A stretch of DNA of 64,000 nt, taken from Acinetobacter sp. LoGeW2-3. Its GTDB lineage: Bacteria; Pseudomonadota; Gammaproteobacteria; Pseudomonadales; Moraxellaceae. Positions within the stretch are counted from its first letter, which is position 1. Each line of letters opens with the position of its first letter. Below, piece by piece: positions 30,523 to 40,436 of this stretch. A program made the position numbers and the translations under genes. The notes under the pieces were generated by a model. The model had not been told where the DNA came from and did no database searches. It worked only from the letters and a program-made list of their open reading frames with translations. The stretch is from NCBI RefSeq assembly GCF_002688565.1, contig NZ_CP024011.1:1364001-1428000 (forward strand), given 5' to 3'.

Positions 30523-31050
30523 TTAACCGTTATTTTGCTTCTCTTTAATTTCAGCAAGCGTTTTACAGTCAATACACAAGGTTGCAGTTGGACGTGCCTC
30601 TAAACGACGCAAACCAATTTCGATACCACAAGTTTCGCAGAAACCGTAGTCATCATTTTTGATGGCTTCGATTGACTGCTCGATTTTGCGGATCAGTTTA
30701 CGTTCACGGTCACGGGTACGTAGTTCAATCGCAAATTCTTCTTCTTGTGTTGCACGGTCATTTACATCTGGAAGTGCCGTATTTTCGTCCTGCATAGTAT
30801 TGAGCGTACGGTCAACTTCAGACATCAGCTCAGCTTTCCAAGCCAGCAGAATCTGGCGGAAGTGTTCAAGCTGACCTTCAGACATGTATTCTTCATTTTT
30901 TTTAGGTTGATAAGGTTCGATACCAAATAAGCTAGCAGTAGAACCACCTTCAGTCGTTTTTGGCTTAGATTTGCGCACACGTTTTGTAGCTTTTTCCTCT
31001 ACCACATCAGTTTGTTCATCTAAGACTTGATTTTGGTTGTCATTCGCCAT
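30523..31050 (-). CDS. dksA: RNA polymerase-binding transcription factor DksA
   Basis: A 175-residue secondary-channel factor acting with ppGpp in the stringent response. The coiled-coil with the tip motif 'LPDVNDRATQEEEF' (Asp-Val-Asn-Asp-Arg-Ala) and the C-terminal zinc finger 'CETCGIEI ... CIDC' are intact. It is about 24 residues longer than E. coli DksA owing to a Lys/Glu-rich N-terminal extension. It leads into gluQ. Confidence 0.95.
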   Translation of the reverse strand: MANDNQNQVLDEQTDVVEEKATKRVRKSKPKTTEGGSTASLFGIEPYQPKKNEEYMSEGQLEHFRQILLAWKAELMSEVDRTLNTMQDENTALPDVNDRATQEEEFAIELRTRDRERKLIRKIEQSIEAIKNDDYGFCETCGIEIGLRRLEARPTATLCIDCKTLAEIKEKQNNG

Positions 31051-31260
31051 TTAGGGCATTCCTCATCATATGCATATGTAACTATGCAAAAAATATGGTG
31101 ATATGCAAATTTTTATCCACCCTGAAGAAGGATTATCCTCCTATGGGGGTCGTCATCATATAGACTTTTTATGCGTTTTGATAGTCTTTGATGGCGGGAT
31201 TGTAGATATCACGTTTCCATTAAGAGCAATAAAGTAAAGCAAAAAAAACAAATTGAAAAG

Positions 31261-32073
31261 TTAATAACCTGAAATTTCAGTATTAATTTTAGGTTGTTTT
31301 AAAACCACTCTTTGAATGTAGGTTTCGTACTCCCCATTGTCTTTTAATTGTAATACGCGATAGCCGGGCTGGGCCTGATCTAAAGCAAAGTTTTCACTCA
31401 ATGGCTTGAACTGCACACTGGTCGATGGCGTCGACAAATAGCGCACATCTTGCCATTCATTTTCAGAATCCTGATGCACATGTCCAAACAGCACCATTTT
31501 GACATTGCTGTGTCGGGCAATCACATCCTTCAATGCTTCTGAATTCTTCAGCCGATGCTGGTCAATCCAGTGCGACTGCATCGCAAAAGGATGATGATGA
31601 CACGCTACGATCACATGCTGACTGGAATGTTCAAGCAATAACTGTTCCAGTTGTTCTAGCTGTTGCTGTTCCACCCAGCCATCGACCCGGCCTTTTACCG
31701 CGCTGTTCAGCAGAATTAGAGTCCAGGAGCCGAAGTGAATGGCATGCGCTTCATTCCTATCGTTATAGAAAGGGAAAATGGCCAGATTGTCATCATGATT
31801 GCCCGGAATCTGATAATGCGGCACATTCCAGTTCTGCATAAATTGCAGATAACGTTGATAGGTAGATTCTGCCGCAACTTGTGCCAGATCTCCGGTATGT
31901 ACCACAGCATCAATTTGCGGAAAACGCTGCTGAATATCCTGTACCACATCTAAAAAGCTTTGCTCCGGATTCATATGAGCAAACTCAAGCTCAGGCTGAT
32001 CCATCAGATGCGTGTCGGAAATCTGGATCAGGGTCCAGCCTTTTTTAGATGCAGGAGTAGAGGTCTGTGTCAT
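31261..32073 (-). CDS. cpdA: 3',5'-cyclic-AMP phosphodiesterase CpdA
   Basis: A 270-residue calcineurin-like phosphoesterase. All metal motifs are there: 'ISDTHL', 'VVHTGDLAQ', 'GNHDDNL', 'ACHHHPF' and 'GHVHQDSE'. Start ATG at 32073 (MTQTSTPASKKGWTL) has a strong AAAGGAG 8 bases upstream; the open frame to 32121 lies inside nudF. The nudF-cpdA order is conserved in E. coli and pseudomonads. cAMP as substrate is by family; it would lower cAMP and so Vfr/CRP activity. Confidence 0.88.
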   Translation of the reverse strand: MTQTSTPASKKGWTLIQISDTHLMDQPELEFAHMNPEQSFLDVVQDIQQRFPQIDAVVHTGDLAQVAAESTYQRYLQFMQNWNVPHYQIPGNHDDNLAIFPFYNDRNEAHAIHFGSWTLILLNSAVKGRVDGWVEQQQLEQLEQLLLEHSSQHVIVACHHHPFAMQSHWIDQHRLKNSEALKDVIARHSNVKMVLFGHVHQDSENEWQDVRYLSTPSTSVQFKPLSENFALDQAQPGYRVLQLKDNGEYETYIQRVVLKQPKINTEISGY

Positions 32074-32078
32074 CTGAT

Positions 32079-32702
32079 CTACTCCTTTGGATATGCGGTT
32101 GAGATGTGTTGTTGTAACCACTGTAGCGCCATAATCACTGGCGCATTTTTGAGGCGGTTATTTCGGAACAGTTTTGGAAGGTGGGCATAATCAAAAATAT
32201 GCAGCTGGATATTTTCACCTTCATCCGGCATGCCATGTACGCCACCATGTTCAGGTAATTCTGCCTGAGCGACATAAAGGTGGAACATTTCCGAACAGGC
32301 ACCTGCTGAAGGGTAGAAACTATAGAGATGTTGCAGCTCCTGAATCTCACAACCGGATTCTTCCAGTGCTTCACGTCGGATACAGTGTTCTGGGGATTCA
32401 TCCCCATCTAAAACCCCGGCAATGATTTCCAGTTGCCATGGTGAATCGGAGTCATCCAAGGCACCAATACGGAACTGTTCAATCAGAGCAAATTTTTGTT
32501 GTTGGTCATTGTAAATAAGCACCCCAGCCGCAGGACGACGTGCAATCAGTTCACGCTGGATTGGAGGAATATATTCATTACTCTCAAAAAGGCGATGTCT
32601 CAGTTGTACCTTTTCGACTTTTACGAATCCTTGATACAGATATTCGCGCTGTTGCAGGTCGACATCGTTATAGTTATAGGACGCTTGCTGAATAATCTTC
32701 AT
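32079..32702 (-). CDS. nudF: ADP-ribose pyrophosphatase (Nudix)
   Basis: A 207-residue Nudix hydrolase cleaving ADP-ribose to AMP and ribose-5-phosphate. A complete Nudix box is visible around residue 96: Gly, five residues, Glu, seven residues, 'REALEESG', that is GX5EX7REUXEEXGU. The N-terminal beta domain ('VEKVQLRHRLF') is typical of NudF. It ends 5 bases before cpdA and begins 75 bases after thiC. Confidence 0.9.
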   Translation of the reverse strand: MKIIQQASYNYNDVDLQQREYLYQGFVKVEKVQLRHRLFESNEYIPPIQRELIARRPAAGVLIYNDQQQKFALIEQFRIGALDDSDSPWQLEIIAGVLDGDESPEHCIRREALEESGCEIQELQHLYSFYPSAGACSEMFHLYVAQAELPEHGGVHGMPDEGENIQLHIFDYAHLPKLFRNNRLKNAPVIMALQWLQQHISTAYPKE

Positions 32703-32777
32703 AAGGCAGAAAAGGATGAAAACATTTGTTTCATCCTATCTGAGTTTTTGCCAAAAACAACTGATTTTCAGTGGGAA

Positions 32778-34706
<1,929 letters not shown>

Positions 34707-34777
34707 TCAAGCACGACCAAAAACATGGGCGGATCTATCTTATAGATAGAAAAAGGGCTTTAAGTTTTTAGAGGCTT

Positions 34778-34886
34778 GATTCCTACGCAGGTCTTAACCT
34801 GATCAGGTTCAACGGTACTCACCATCAAATTGCACTCTAAAAGGCTATTTTGGTGATCTCAGCGAGTGATTACTCGCGCTCCGTCA
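34778..34886 (-). promoter_or_regulatory. TPP riboswitch (THI element) upstream of thiC
   Basis: On the minus strand the conserved parts appear in order: a CGAGTAATCACTCG hairpin, CTGAGA, the CACC/GGTG helix with a long variable insert, 'GAACCTGATCAGGTTA' and 'GCGTAGGAA'. These are the pyrimidine- and pyrophosphate-sensing arms of the TPP aptamer. A TATTAT -10-like element sits just upstream (34902-34907). No clear terminator lies between aptamer and thiC, so control may be at translation initiation. Confidence 0.92.
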
Positions 34887-34985
34887 AGCTAAGGCGATCA
34901 TATAATAGTTGGGTGATAAAAAGTAGACGTAAACCGCGACTTTCCAGCGAAAATATGTAGCAAATATTTTAAGGTGATACTGCTG

Positions 34986-36026
34986 CTATAAGCAGACAGC
35001 ATCCCTGAAGCAGTCTTTTTTATAATCTTTGGCTGGTATCTGAATTTCGGCGTAATGTGCAATCTGTTCCCAAGCCGAACGATTCTGAAATTCACCACCA
35101 AGGGCTTGGCTGCGCTGCTCTTCATTCATATCTAGAAATTGCAGGAAGCGTTGCGCCTTGGAGGAGATACTACCTTCATTTCCTTTAGATAGACTAATAA
35201 TGGTTTCCAGGTGACTGTGATCTATCGCATAACGATCCCGATAGTCTTGGGAAATTGGGGCGCTCTGCATGCCATGAAACAGGAAGTAGGTATATTGTTG
35301 CAACAGATGCTCAGCATCCTTCTGGTAAGGACTTTGTGGGAAACGCTTAAGATAATCTTCCCAGTCCAGAATACGCGCAGCAATTTCAGCAGGCTCAATC
35401 ATCAAGCGTTGTTGAGTAAATACAGGTTCAAGATTCTGCTGAGACAAGGTTTCAATAAAGGCACGTTCCGCTGCCGGAAAGTAGGGTGCAAAGATCCGGG
35501 CTAAATATTCAGGACTACGGCGATAAGTCAGTTGCTGATCGCCTTGCTCAACCACTTCGACATAAGCTTGTCCCTTATGTTTAAGCAGATACTGGTCACG
35601 AGCAGTCAGTTCAACAAAATGGCTTTGCTGAATAGTCGGATGTTGCGCCATTTCCAGTGCATATTGTTCGAAAGCATGTTGCTGGGCTGGGGTTCTTTCG
35701 ACTTTTAGAAAGCGGGCATACATAGCATTGGCATGGCGCATCAGACTCTTTTGCTGTTTATGATCTAACAGTGGCAGACAGACCTTAAGGTTCTGATTGA
35801 TTTGCTCAAGGGCAAAAGTCGTACGCTGATCATCAATTTCAGCCATTTGCTTCTCGATGTTCTGGCACATCATGCTGAAGTCTTGAGTCGAGGAGTTTTT
35901 CTTGGCACTAGTTTCAGCAGGCTCAATTTTGACCTGCGGCTCTTTAGGCTGCTGACAGGCAAGCGTCAGCAACAGCAGCAGGGCAAGACAGCTGGCAACT
36001 AGAATTGAGGAAAAACGTGTAGACAC
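34986..36026 (-). CDS. Predicted lipoprotein of unknown function
   Basis: A protein of about 346 residues that I do not recognise. From GTG at 36026 it begins STRFSSILVASCLALLLLLTLACQQ, a lipoprotein signal peptide with lipobox ending at Cys23. The rest is helical and Gln/Glu-rich, with stretches such as 'QQSLMRHANAMYARFLKVE' and 'FPQSPYQKDAEHLLQQYTYFLFHG' that resemble TPR-like helical hairpins. It ends with 'DCFRDAVCL', two cysteines near the C-terminus. The open frame extends to 36098, but the signal peptide argues for the later start. It lies divergent from tolC and upstream of thiC on the same strand. Confidence 0.65.
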   Translation of the reverse strand: MSTRFSSILVASCLALLLLLTLACQQPKEPQVKIEPAETSAKKNSSTQDFSMMCQNIEKQMAEIDDQRTTFALEQINQNLKVCLPLLDHKQQKSLMRHANAMYARFLKVERTPAQQHAFEQYALEMAQHPTIQQSHFVELTARDQYLLKHKGQAYVEVVEQGDQQLTYRRSPEYLARIFAPYFPAAERAFIETLSQQNLEPVFTQQRLMIEPAEIAARILDWEDYLKRFPQSPYQKDAEHLLQQYTYFLFHGMQSAPISQDYRDRYAIDHSHLETIISLSKGNEGSISSKAQRFLQFLDMNEEQRSQALGGEFQNRSAWEQIAHYAEIQIPAKDYKKDCFRDAVCL

Positions 36027-36319
36027 TATGATTCGATGCTCTGATATAAATAATGAATAACAGCCGGGAATGGGCTTATTGTATACATCTCGCGCCAACA
36101 GACTGTTTAGTATTGTGAAGCTGTTTGTTAAGCTGTTGTCATCGATTCAAAAATGTGAATCAATATGGGATAAATTCACTCATCTGAATTAAAAAAATTA
36201 ATAAAAATCATACGTAAGTTTAGGAATATACAAGTAATATTTGTATCACTTTAAGATTCAAGCATTTGGCTATATTTTGTTATATATACAGATATAGCAT
36301 TTAAGGATTCACATTATAA

Positions 36320-37669
36320 ATGAAGATAAAATTCATCCTTAGTGCCAGCCTGTTGTGTTCGAGTTCTGCTGTATGGGCATTGGACTTGGTTGAGGCCTAT
36401 GAACGTGCCAAACAGAATGATCCAAACTGGCAGGCCAATGTGCTGCAATATGAAGCCGATCAGCTGAATCTTGGAATTGCCAGCGGGAACCTGCTTCCAA
36501 CCGTGAGCCTGTCTGGAAATGTCACTCGTAAAAACCAGTCGACTGATAATTCCGGGACACAAGGTTTGCCTGCTGAATTTGGGGAATTGCAGGGTTCGAG
36601 TACCACAACTCGTCAGATTGCTTTGACTGCTCGCCAACCTTTATTCCGCTGGGATGCTTGGCAGGGCTACAAGCAGGTTCAGACTTCAGTCCAGCTGAGT
36701 GAAGTTAATCTGCGCTTGCAAAAGCAACAGCATATCCTGCAGGTGGCAGAAGCTTATTTTAATGTGCTGCGTCAGCAATCTCTGACTGGTGCCTATTTGC
36801 AGGAAGAACAAGCACTGGCGGAACAGCTGCGCATGATGAATGCCAAACTCAAAGAAGGTTTAGTCGCGCGTAGTGATGTGAGCGAAGCCAATGCCCAGTA
36901 TCAGAGTGCACAAGCGAATCGCATTGCCACACAAGTTCAATTGGTGTTGGCACAGGAACAGCTGGCGCAGTTAATTGGACCTTATCAGGATAATCTGGCA
37001 GTGCTACGCAATGATTTCCAGTTCCAGAAGCCTTTACCTGCCAATATCCAGTCCTGGACTGAGCTGGCACAAGGTCAGAATCTGGAAATTTTACAAGCTC
37101 GCTTACAGAAACGTTATTCTGAAGATGCTAAACGTGTTGAAGAAGCAGCGCGCTATCCACAAGTTGAAGCAGTGGCGACTTATGGTTATCTAAAACAGAC
37201 ACCGGAAACGGTTCTATCCTCCAATGGCGACTTTGATCAGGTCGGAGTAGAGATGAACTGGAACCTGTATAGCGGTGGACGTACCAGCAAGAATATTCAA
37301 AAGGCAGGGGTACTGGTAAAGCGTAGTGATGCCCAGCTGGATGCTGCCGTCCGTAAAGCCAATACGGATGTAAAGCAGTCTTACCTACAGGTAGAAACGG
37401 ATGAGGCCAAACTGAATGCGCGTAAGGCGGCCATGGAATCCGCAGAAATTGTCTCTCAAGCCTCCCGGGCACAATATCAGGAAGGGCTTAAAGCTATGGT
37501 CGATGTGCTACTGGCACAGCGCAATGCCTTTTCTGCTAAAACTGACTACCTGAATGCAAAATATGATTATTTGATTCATGTGCTGCAATTGCAGGCTTCC
37601 GTAGGACAGCTCAATGAACAGCAGCTGGCAGAAATGAATGCTTGGTTGGTGGAGTATAGTCATAACTAA
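36320..37669 (+). CDS. tolC: TolC-family outer membrane channel
   Basis: A 449-residue outer membrane efflux protein. Signal peptide 'MKIKFILSASLLCSSSAVWA' then 'LDLVEAYERAKQNDPNWQA', the TolC start. Two repeats of coiled-coil/beta segments with 'ARSDVSEANAQYQSAQANR' and 'GLKAMVDVLLAQRN' mark the duplicated outer-membrane-efflux domain. It is closest to genuine TolC (type I secretion and RND/MFS partner) rather than OprM-like lipoproteins, as there is no lipobox. nudF-cpdA in the vicinity also matches the E. coli tolC region. Confidence 0.92.
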   Translation: MKIKFILSASLLCSSSAVWALDLVEAYERAKQNDPNWQANVLQYEADQLNLGIASGNLLPTVSLSGNVTRKNQSTDNSGTQGLPAEFGELQGSSTTTRQIALTARQPLFRWDAWQGYKQVQTSVQLSEVNLRLQKQQHILQVAEAYFNVLRQQSLTGAYLQEEQALAEQLRMMNAKLKEGLVARSDVSEANAQYQSAQANRIATQVQLVLAQEQLAQLIGPYQDNLAVLRNDFQFQKPLPANIQSWTELAQGQNLEILQARLQKRYSEDAKRVEEAARYPQVEAVATYGYLKQTPETVLSSNGDFDQVGVEMNWNLYSGGRTSKNIQKAGVLVKRSDAQLDAAVRKANTDVKQSYLQVETDEAKLNARKAAMESAEIVSQASRAQYQEGLKAMVDVLLAQRNAFSAKTDYLNAKYDYLIHVLQLQASVGQLNEQQLAEMNAWLVEYSHN

Positions 37670-37692
37670 ATTTGAAGTTTAATGGTTGATTA

Positions 37693-37724
37693 AAAAGCCT
37701 GCTTTTAGCAGGCTTTTATTTTTC
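37693..37724 (+). terminator. Rho-independent terminator after tolC
   Basis: AAAAGCCTGC-TTTTA-GCAGGCTTTT hairpin with T-rich tail, 24 bases past the tolC stop. Confidence 0.92.
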
Positions 37725-38055
37725 CAAATTAAGATAAAATTAACGTGGATCTTTTTGTATTTTCTATAAAAGTAGATTTATAAGGCTGGGAAGGAAAAGC
37801 TTTTAAAGTCATAAAAATGATAACTGAGTCACAAATAATTATAATTTATTATCAAAAATCATACAAAAATATATATAATTGTTTAAATAGCAGACAATCT
37901 CCAATCCAAGAGTACAATGACTTTGATTTTTAATGGCGATGTTTTTAGTCGTTAATTTATAAGAAAAAGCTCATTAATTTTCTTCTTTTGTTTAAATTTA
38001 TTGAAGATTGCCAGCCAAGTTTTTAGTAAATCATGACATTTTGAAGAGTAAATTT
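37725..38055. other. AT-rich gene-less stretch ahead of the glycosyltransferase pair
   Basis: About 330 bases that are visibly richer in A and T than the surrounding genes, with no credible reading frame on either strand. TATAAT at 37874-37879 could be a -10 element but lacks a good -35. Such a region suggests a regulated or silenced promoter of the downstream pair, or a junction of acquired DNA. Confidence 0.4.
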
Positions 38056-39393
38056 ATGCTTATTGACGAAAGTAAAGGGGAAGCTTCTCGAATTTACTTC
38101 TCTGTACAGTTTAAGTTCGTCGCAGCTTTCATCGGCGCCTTTTTTTGGATGGTATTTTCAATATGGATCGCCCAAGACTGGATGCATGACCTGAGTGCTT
38201 ATGTTGGTAAATTTTGGGCATTGTTTCTGATTTATGGGATCGCGATTATCCCGGGATTCATGAACTCATTTGCAGCCTTAAGCTTGATGATGGATCGGAG
38301 ACCCCAGCGGGAACCTTTAGCTTCTTATCCCGGGATTAGCATGCTGGTTGCTGCTTATAATGAGGCAGCTTCAATTGAAGATACGCTGGTGAGTATTGGC
38401 CTGCAAAAGTACCCAGGCCCGCTACAAGTGATCGTCATCAATGATGGCTCTCAAGACAGTACCGCTGACATCGTCCGAAATGCCCAAGAAAAATATTCAT
38501 GGTTAACCTTGCTGGATTTAAAGAAAAATGCAGGTAAAGCCAATGCGTTGAATCAAGGTTTGAAGCTGGCGAAACATGATTTGATTATTACCGTGGATGC
38601 GGATTCTTATTTACACCGTGTGGCTTTAACCAATATTGTTGAACGTTATAAGGCGGATCCACCGAATACCCGTGCTGTGGCCGGTAAAATTCTGGTGCGT
38701 AATTCTCGCGAGAACTTGCTAACCAAAATTCAGGAATGGGACTATTTTCTCGGTATTGCTGCCACCAAGCGTATGCAATCCTTATATCAGGGAACCCTAG
38801 TCGCTCAAGGTGCATTCTCGATTTATGACCGCCATGCCTTAATTGAAGTGGGTGGATGGCCTGAGTGTGTGGGTGAAGATATTGTCTTGACCTGGGCCTT
38901 ATTAAAAGCAGGTTATCGAGTTGGACATTGTGAAGATGCCTGCCTGTTTACCAATGCCCCGACCACATTAAAAGTTTTTATAAAACAGCGTCAGCGCTGG
39001 GCACGCGGCATGATTGAAGCTTTTATTAAGCATCCTACAATTTTGATCAAACCAAGGTTATCGACATTTTTTATCCACTGGAACCTGTTTTTCCCTTGGC
39101 TGGATATTGCCTTTACCTTCGGCTTTATTCCAGGGGTTATCTTGGCATGTTTTGGGCATTACTGGATTGTCGGCATCATGACGTTGGTATTATTACCAAT
39201 GGCATTTTTACTCGGGCTCCTAAATTACAGCATTGAACGTAGCATGTTTAATGATCTGGAGCTGAAAGTACGTAAAAACTTTGGTGGCTTTTTATTTTAT
39301 GTACTGGCTTATAGTTTTGTATTGCAGCCCGCAAGTATCCTGGGTTATCTGGATGAAGTATTGAGAACACGAAAAACATGGGGAACAAAATAA
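38056..39393 (+). CDS. Membrane glycosyltransferase family 2, processive-synthase type
   Basis: A 445-residue inner-membrane GT2 enzyme. Two N-terminal helices (about 20-40 and 52-76) are followed by the catalytic domain with the processive-synthase set: Asp130 ('VINDGSQDST'), DAD (181-183, 'TVDADSYL'), Glu-Asp (274-275, 'GEDIVLTW') and QxxRW (311-315, 'QRQRWARG'), then three or four C-terminal helices. This is the plan of PgaC/IcaA, cellulose and hyaluronan synthases. ATG at 38056 with GAAGAG upstream is preferred over TTG at 38008. It is followed 1 base later by an outer-membrane barrel gene; no deacetylase or PilZ gene is adjacent. The polymer made cannot be read from sequence. Confidence 0.85.
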   Translation: MLIDESKGEASRIYFSVQFKFVAAFIGAFFWMVFSIWIAQDWMHDLSAYVGKFWALFLIYGIAIIPGFMNSFAALSLMMDRRPQREPLASYPGISMLVAAYNEAASIEDTLVSIGLQKYPGPLQVIVINDGSQDSTADIVRNAQEKYSWLTLLDLKKNAGKANALNQGLKLAKHDLIITVDADSYLHRVALTNIVERYKADPPNTRAVAGKILVRNSRENLLTKIQEWDYFLGIAATKRMQSLYQGTLVAQGAFSIYDRHALIEVGGWPECVGEDIVLTWALLKAGYRVGHCEDACLFTNAPTTLKVFIKQRQRWARGMIEAFIKHPTILIKPRLSTFFIHWNLFFPWLDIAFTFGFIPGVILACFGHYWIVGIMTLVLLPMAFLLGLLNYSIERSMFNDLELKVRKNFGGFLFYVLAYSFVLQPASILGYLDEVLRTRKTWGTK

Positions 39394-39394
39394 C

Positions 39395-40351
39395 ATGACA
39401 AGACATCAAATCAGTTTATCTATTTTTGTTCCTTTGCTTATATCGATCACAAGTCCAAGTTGGGCAAATGATTCTACAGCTGAACAAGAGCAAAATGAGC
39501 ATGCTGCCGGTACGGAGTTCTTTTTCAGTGAAGATAGTGAAGATTTTCAGACTGGTAAATTATCCGCAGAATTTCTCCCAAAATATGACGATGCGGATCA
39601 TTATTTAGGTCTGCGTGCGAGTACTTATCGTTATAAAGCAAATGATTGGCATGCAGATGGGCAAAAGGTCGCTTTTATCGGACGTAAAATTGATACCGCC
39701 ACAGCCAATGGTTGGGCGATGGAAGCAGGTGTCTTTCAGCAAAATGATCATACATTACTCACTTTTGATGGAAGTTACCGCACGCCTATTGCTGAAAAAA
39801 CGGCACTAGAAGTTTTTGCGAATCGGGACTGGGTAGAAACCCGGTCTGCTTTAGAAAATGGCACTCATTTTACCTTTGCTGGTTTGGCTGTAGATCAGGG
39901 CTTAGGTGAGCATGTGACTGTCGTTGGTGTGGCGGGTTCACAGTTTTTTTCCGATGATAACCGACGTGATCATGGCCGCTTGAAACTGATTTATCAGCCT
40001 TCACTGGATTTAGGTCTGACCCTTCAGGCTCGTTACCGCATGTACCATAGTACTGAGGAAGATGTCGGTCGACAGTATTTCAATCCGGAAGATTATCAAG
40101 AATCCATGCTCGCTGTGGGGTGGCGCCAACGCTTTTCAGGCTGGACAGCCGGCCTGACAGCCGGGGTGGGGCGTGAAAAAATTAATGATATATCGAGTCA
40201 AGCGACTCGATTGTTTGAACTTAACCTGCAAAGTCCCGTTCGTGGCTCGCAATTTTTACGTATGAACGCTGGCTATAATCGTAGTGCGTCCTACTATGGA
40301 CCAGATTATGACTACAGCTATGTTCGTGGTGAGTGGATAATGCAGTTTTAG
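39395..40351 (+). CDS. Predicted outer membrane beta-barrel protein, partner of the glycosyltransferase
   Basis: A 318-residue protein with a signal peptide (1-24, ending 'SPSWA'), a short acidic region, then alternating beta-strand sequence ('YLGLRASTYRYKAN', 'GWAMEAGVFQQN', 'LTLQARYRMYH', 'GWTAGLTAGVGRE') to a C-terminal Phe ('VRGEWIMQF'), the mark of BAM-inserted barrels. It resembles in style the barrel parts of PgaA/YaiO-like proteins but I cannot assign a family. Starting 1 base after the GT2 stop, it is translationally coupled. Export of the GT2 product across the outer membrane is inferred. Confidence 0.75.
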   Translation: MTRHQISLSIFVPLLISITSPSWANDSTAEQEQNEHAAGTEFFFSEDSEDFQTGKLSAEFLPKYDDADHYLGLRASTYRYKANDWHADGQKVAFIGRKIDTATANGWAMEAGVFQQNDHTLLTFDGSYRTPIAEKTALEVFANRDWVETRSALENGTHFTFAGLAVDQGLGEHVTVVGVAGSQFFSDDNRRDHGRLKLIYQPSLDLGLTLQARYRMYHSTEEDVGRQYFNPEDYQESMLAVGWRQRFSGWTAGLTAGVGREKINDISSQATRLFELNLQSPVRGSQFLRMNAGYNRSASYYGPDYDYSYVRGEWIMQF

Positions 40352-40370
40352 AATTTGTACAAGTACAGAT

Positions 40371-40402
40371 AATAAAGCGGTCTTAAAGACCGCTTTATTT
40401 TT
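40371..40402. terminator. Bidirectional terminator between barrel gene and ABC exporter
   Basis: AATAAAGCGGTC-TTAAA-GACCGCTTTATT, a 12-14-bp stem between convergent genes with T-rich ends on both strands. Confidence 0.9.
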
Positions 40403-40436
40403 GCAAATTCTTGATGCGAAAAATTAGCAGAACCTG

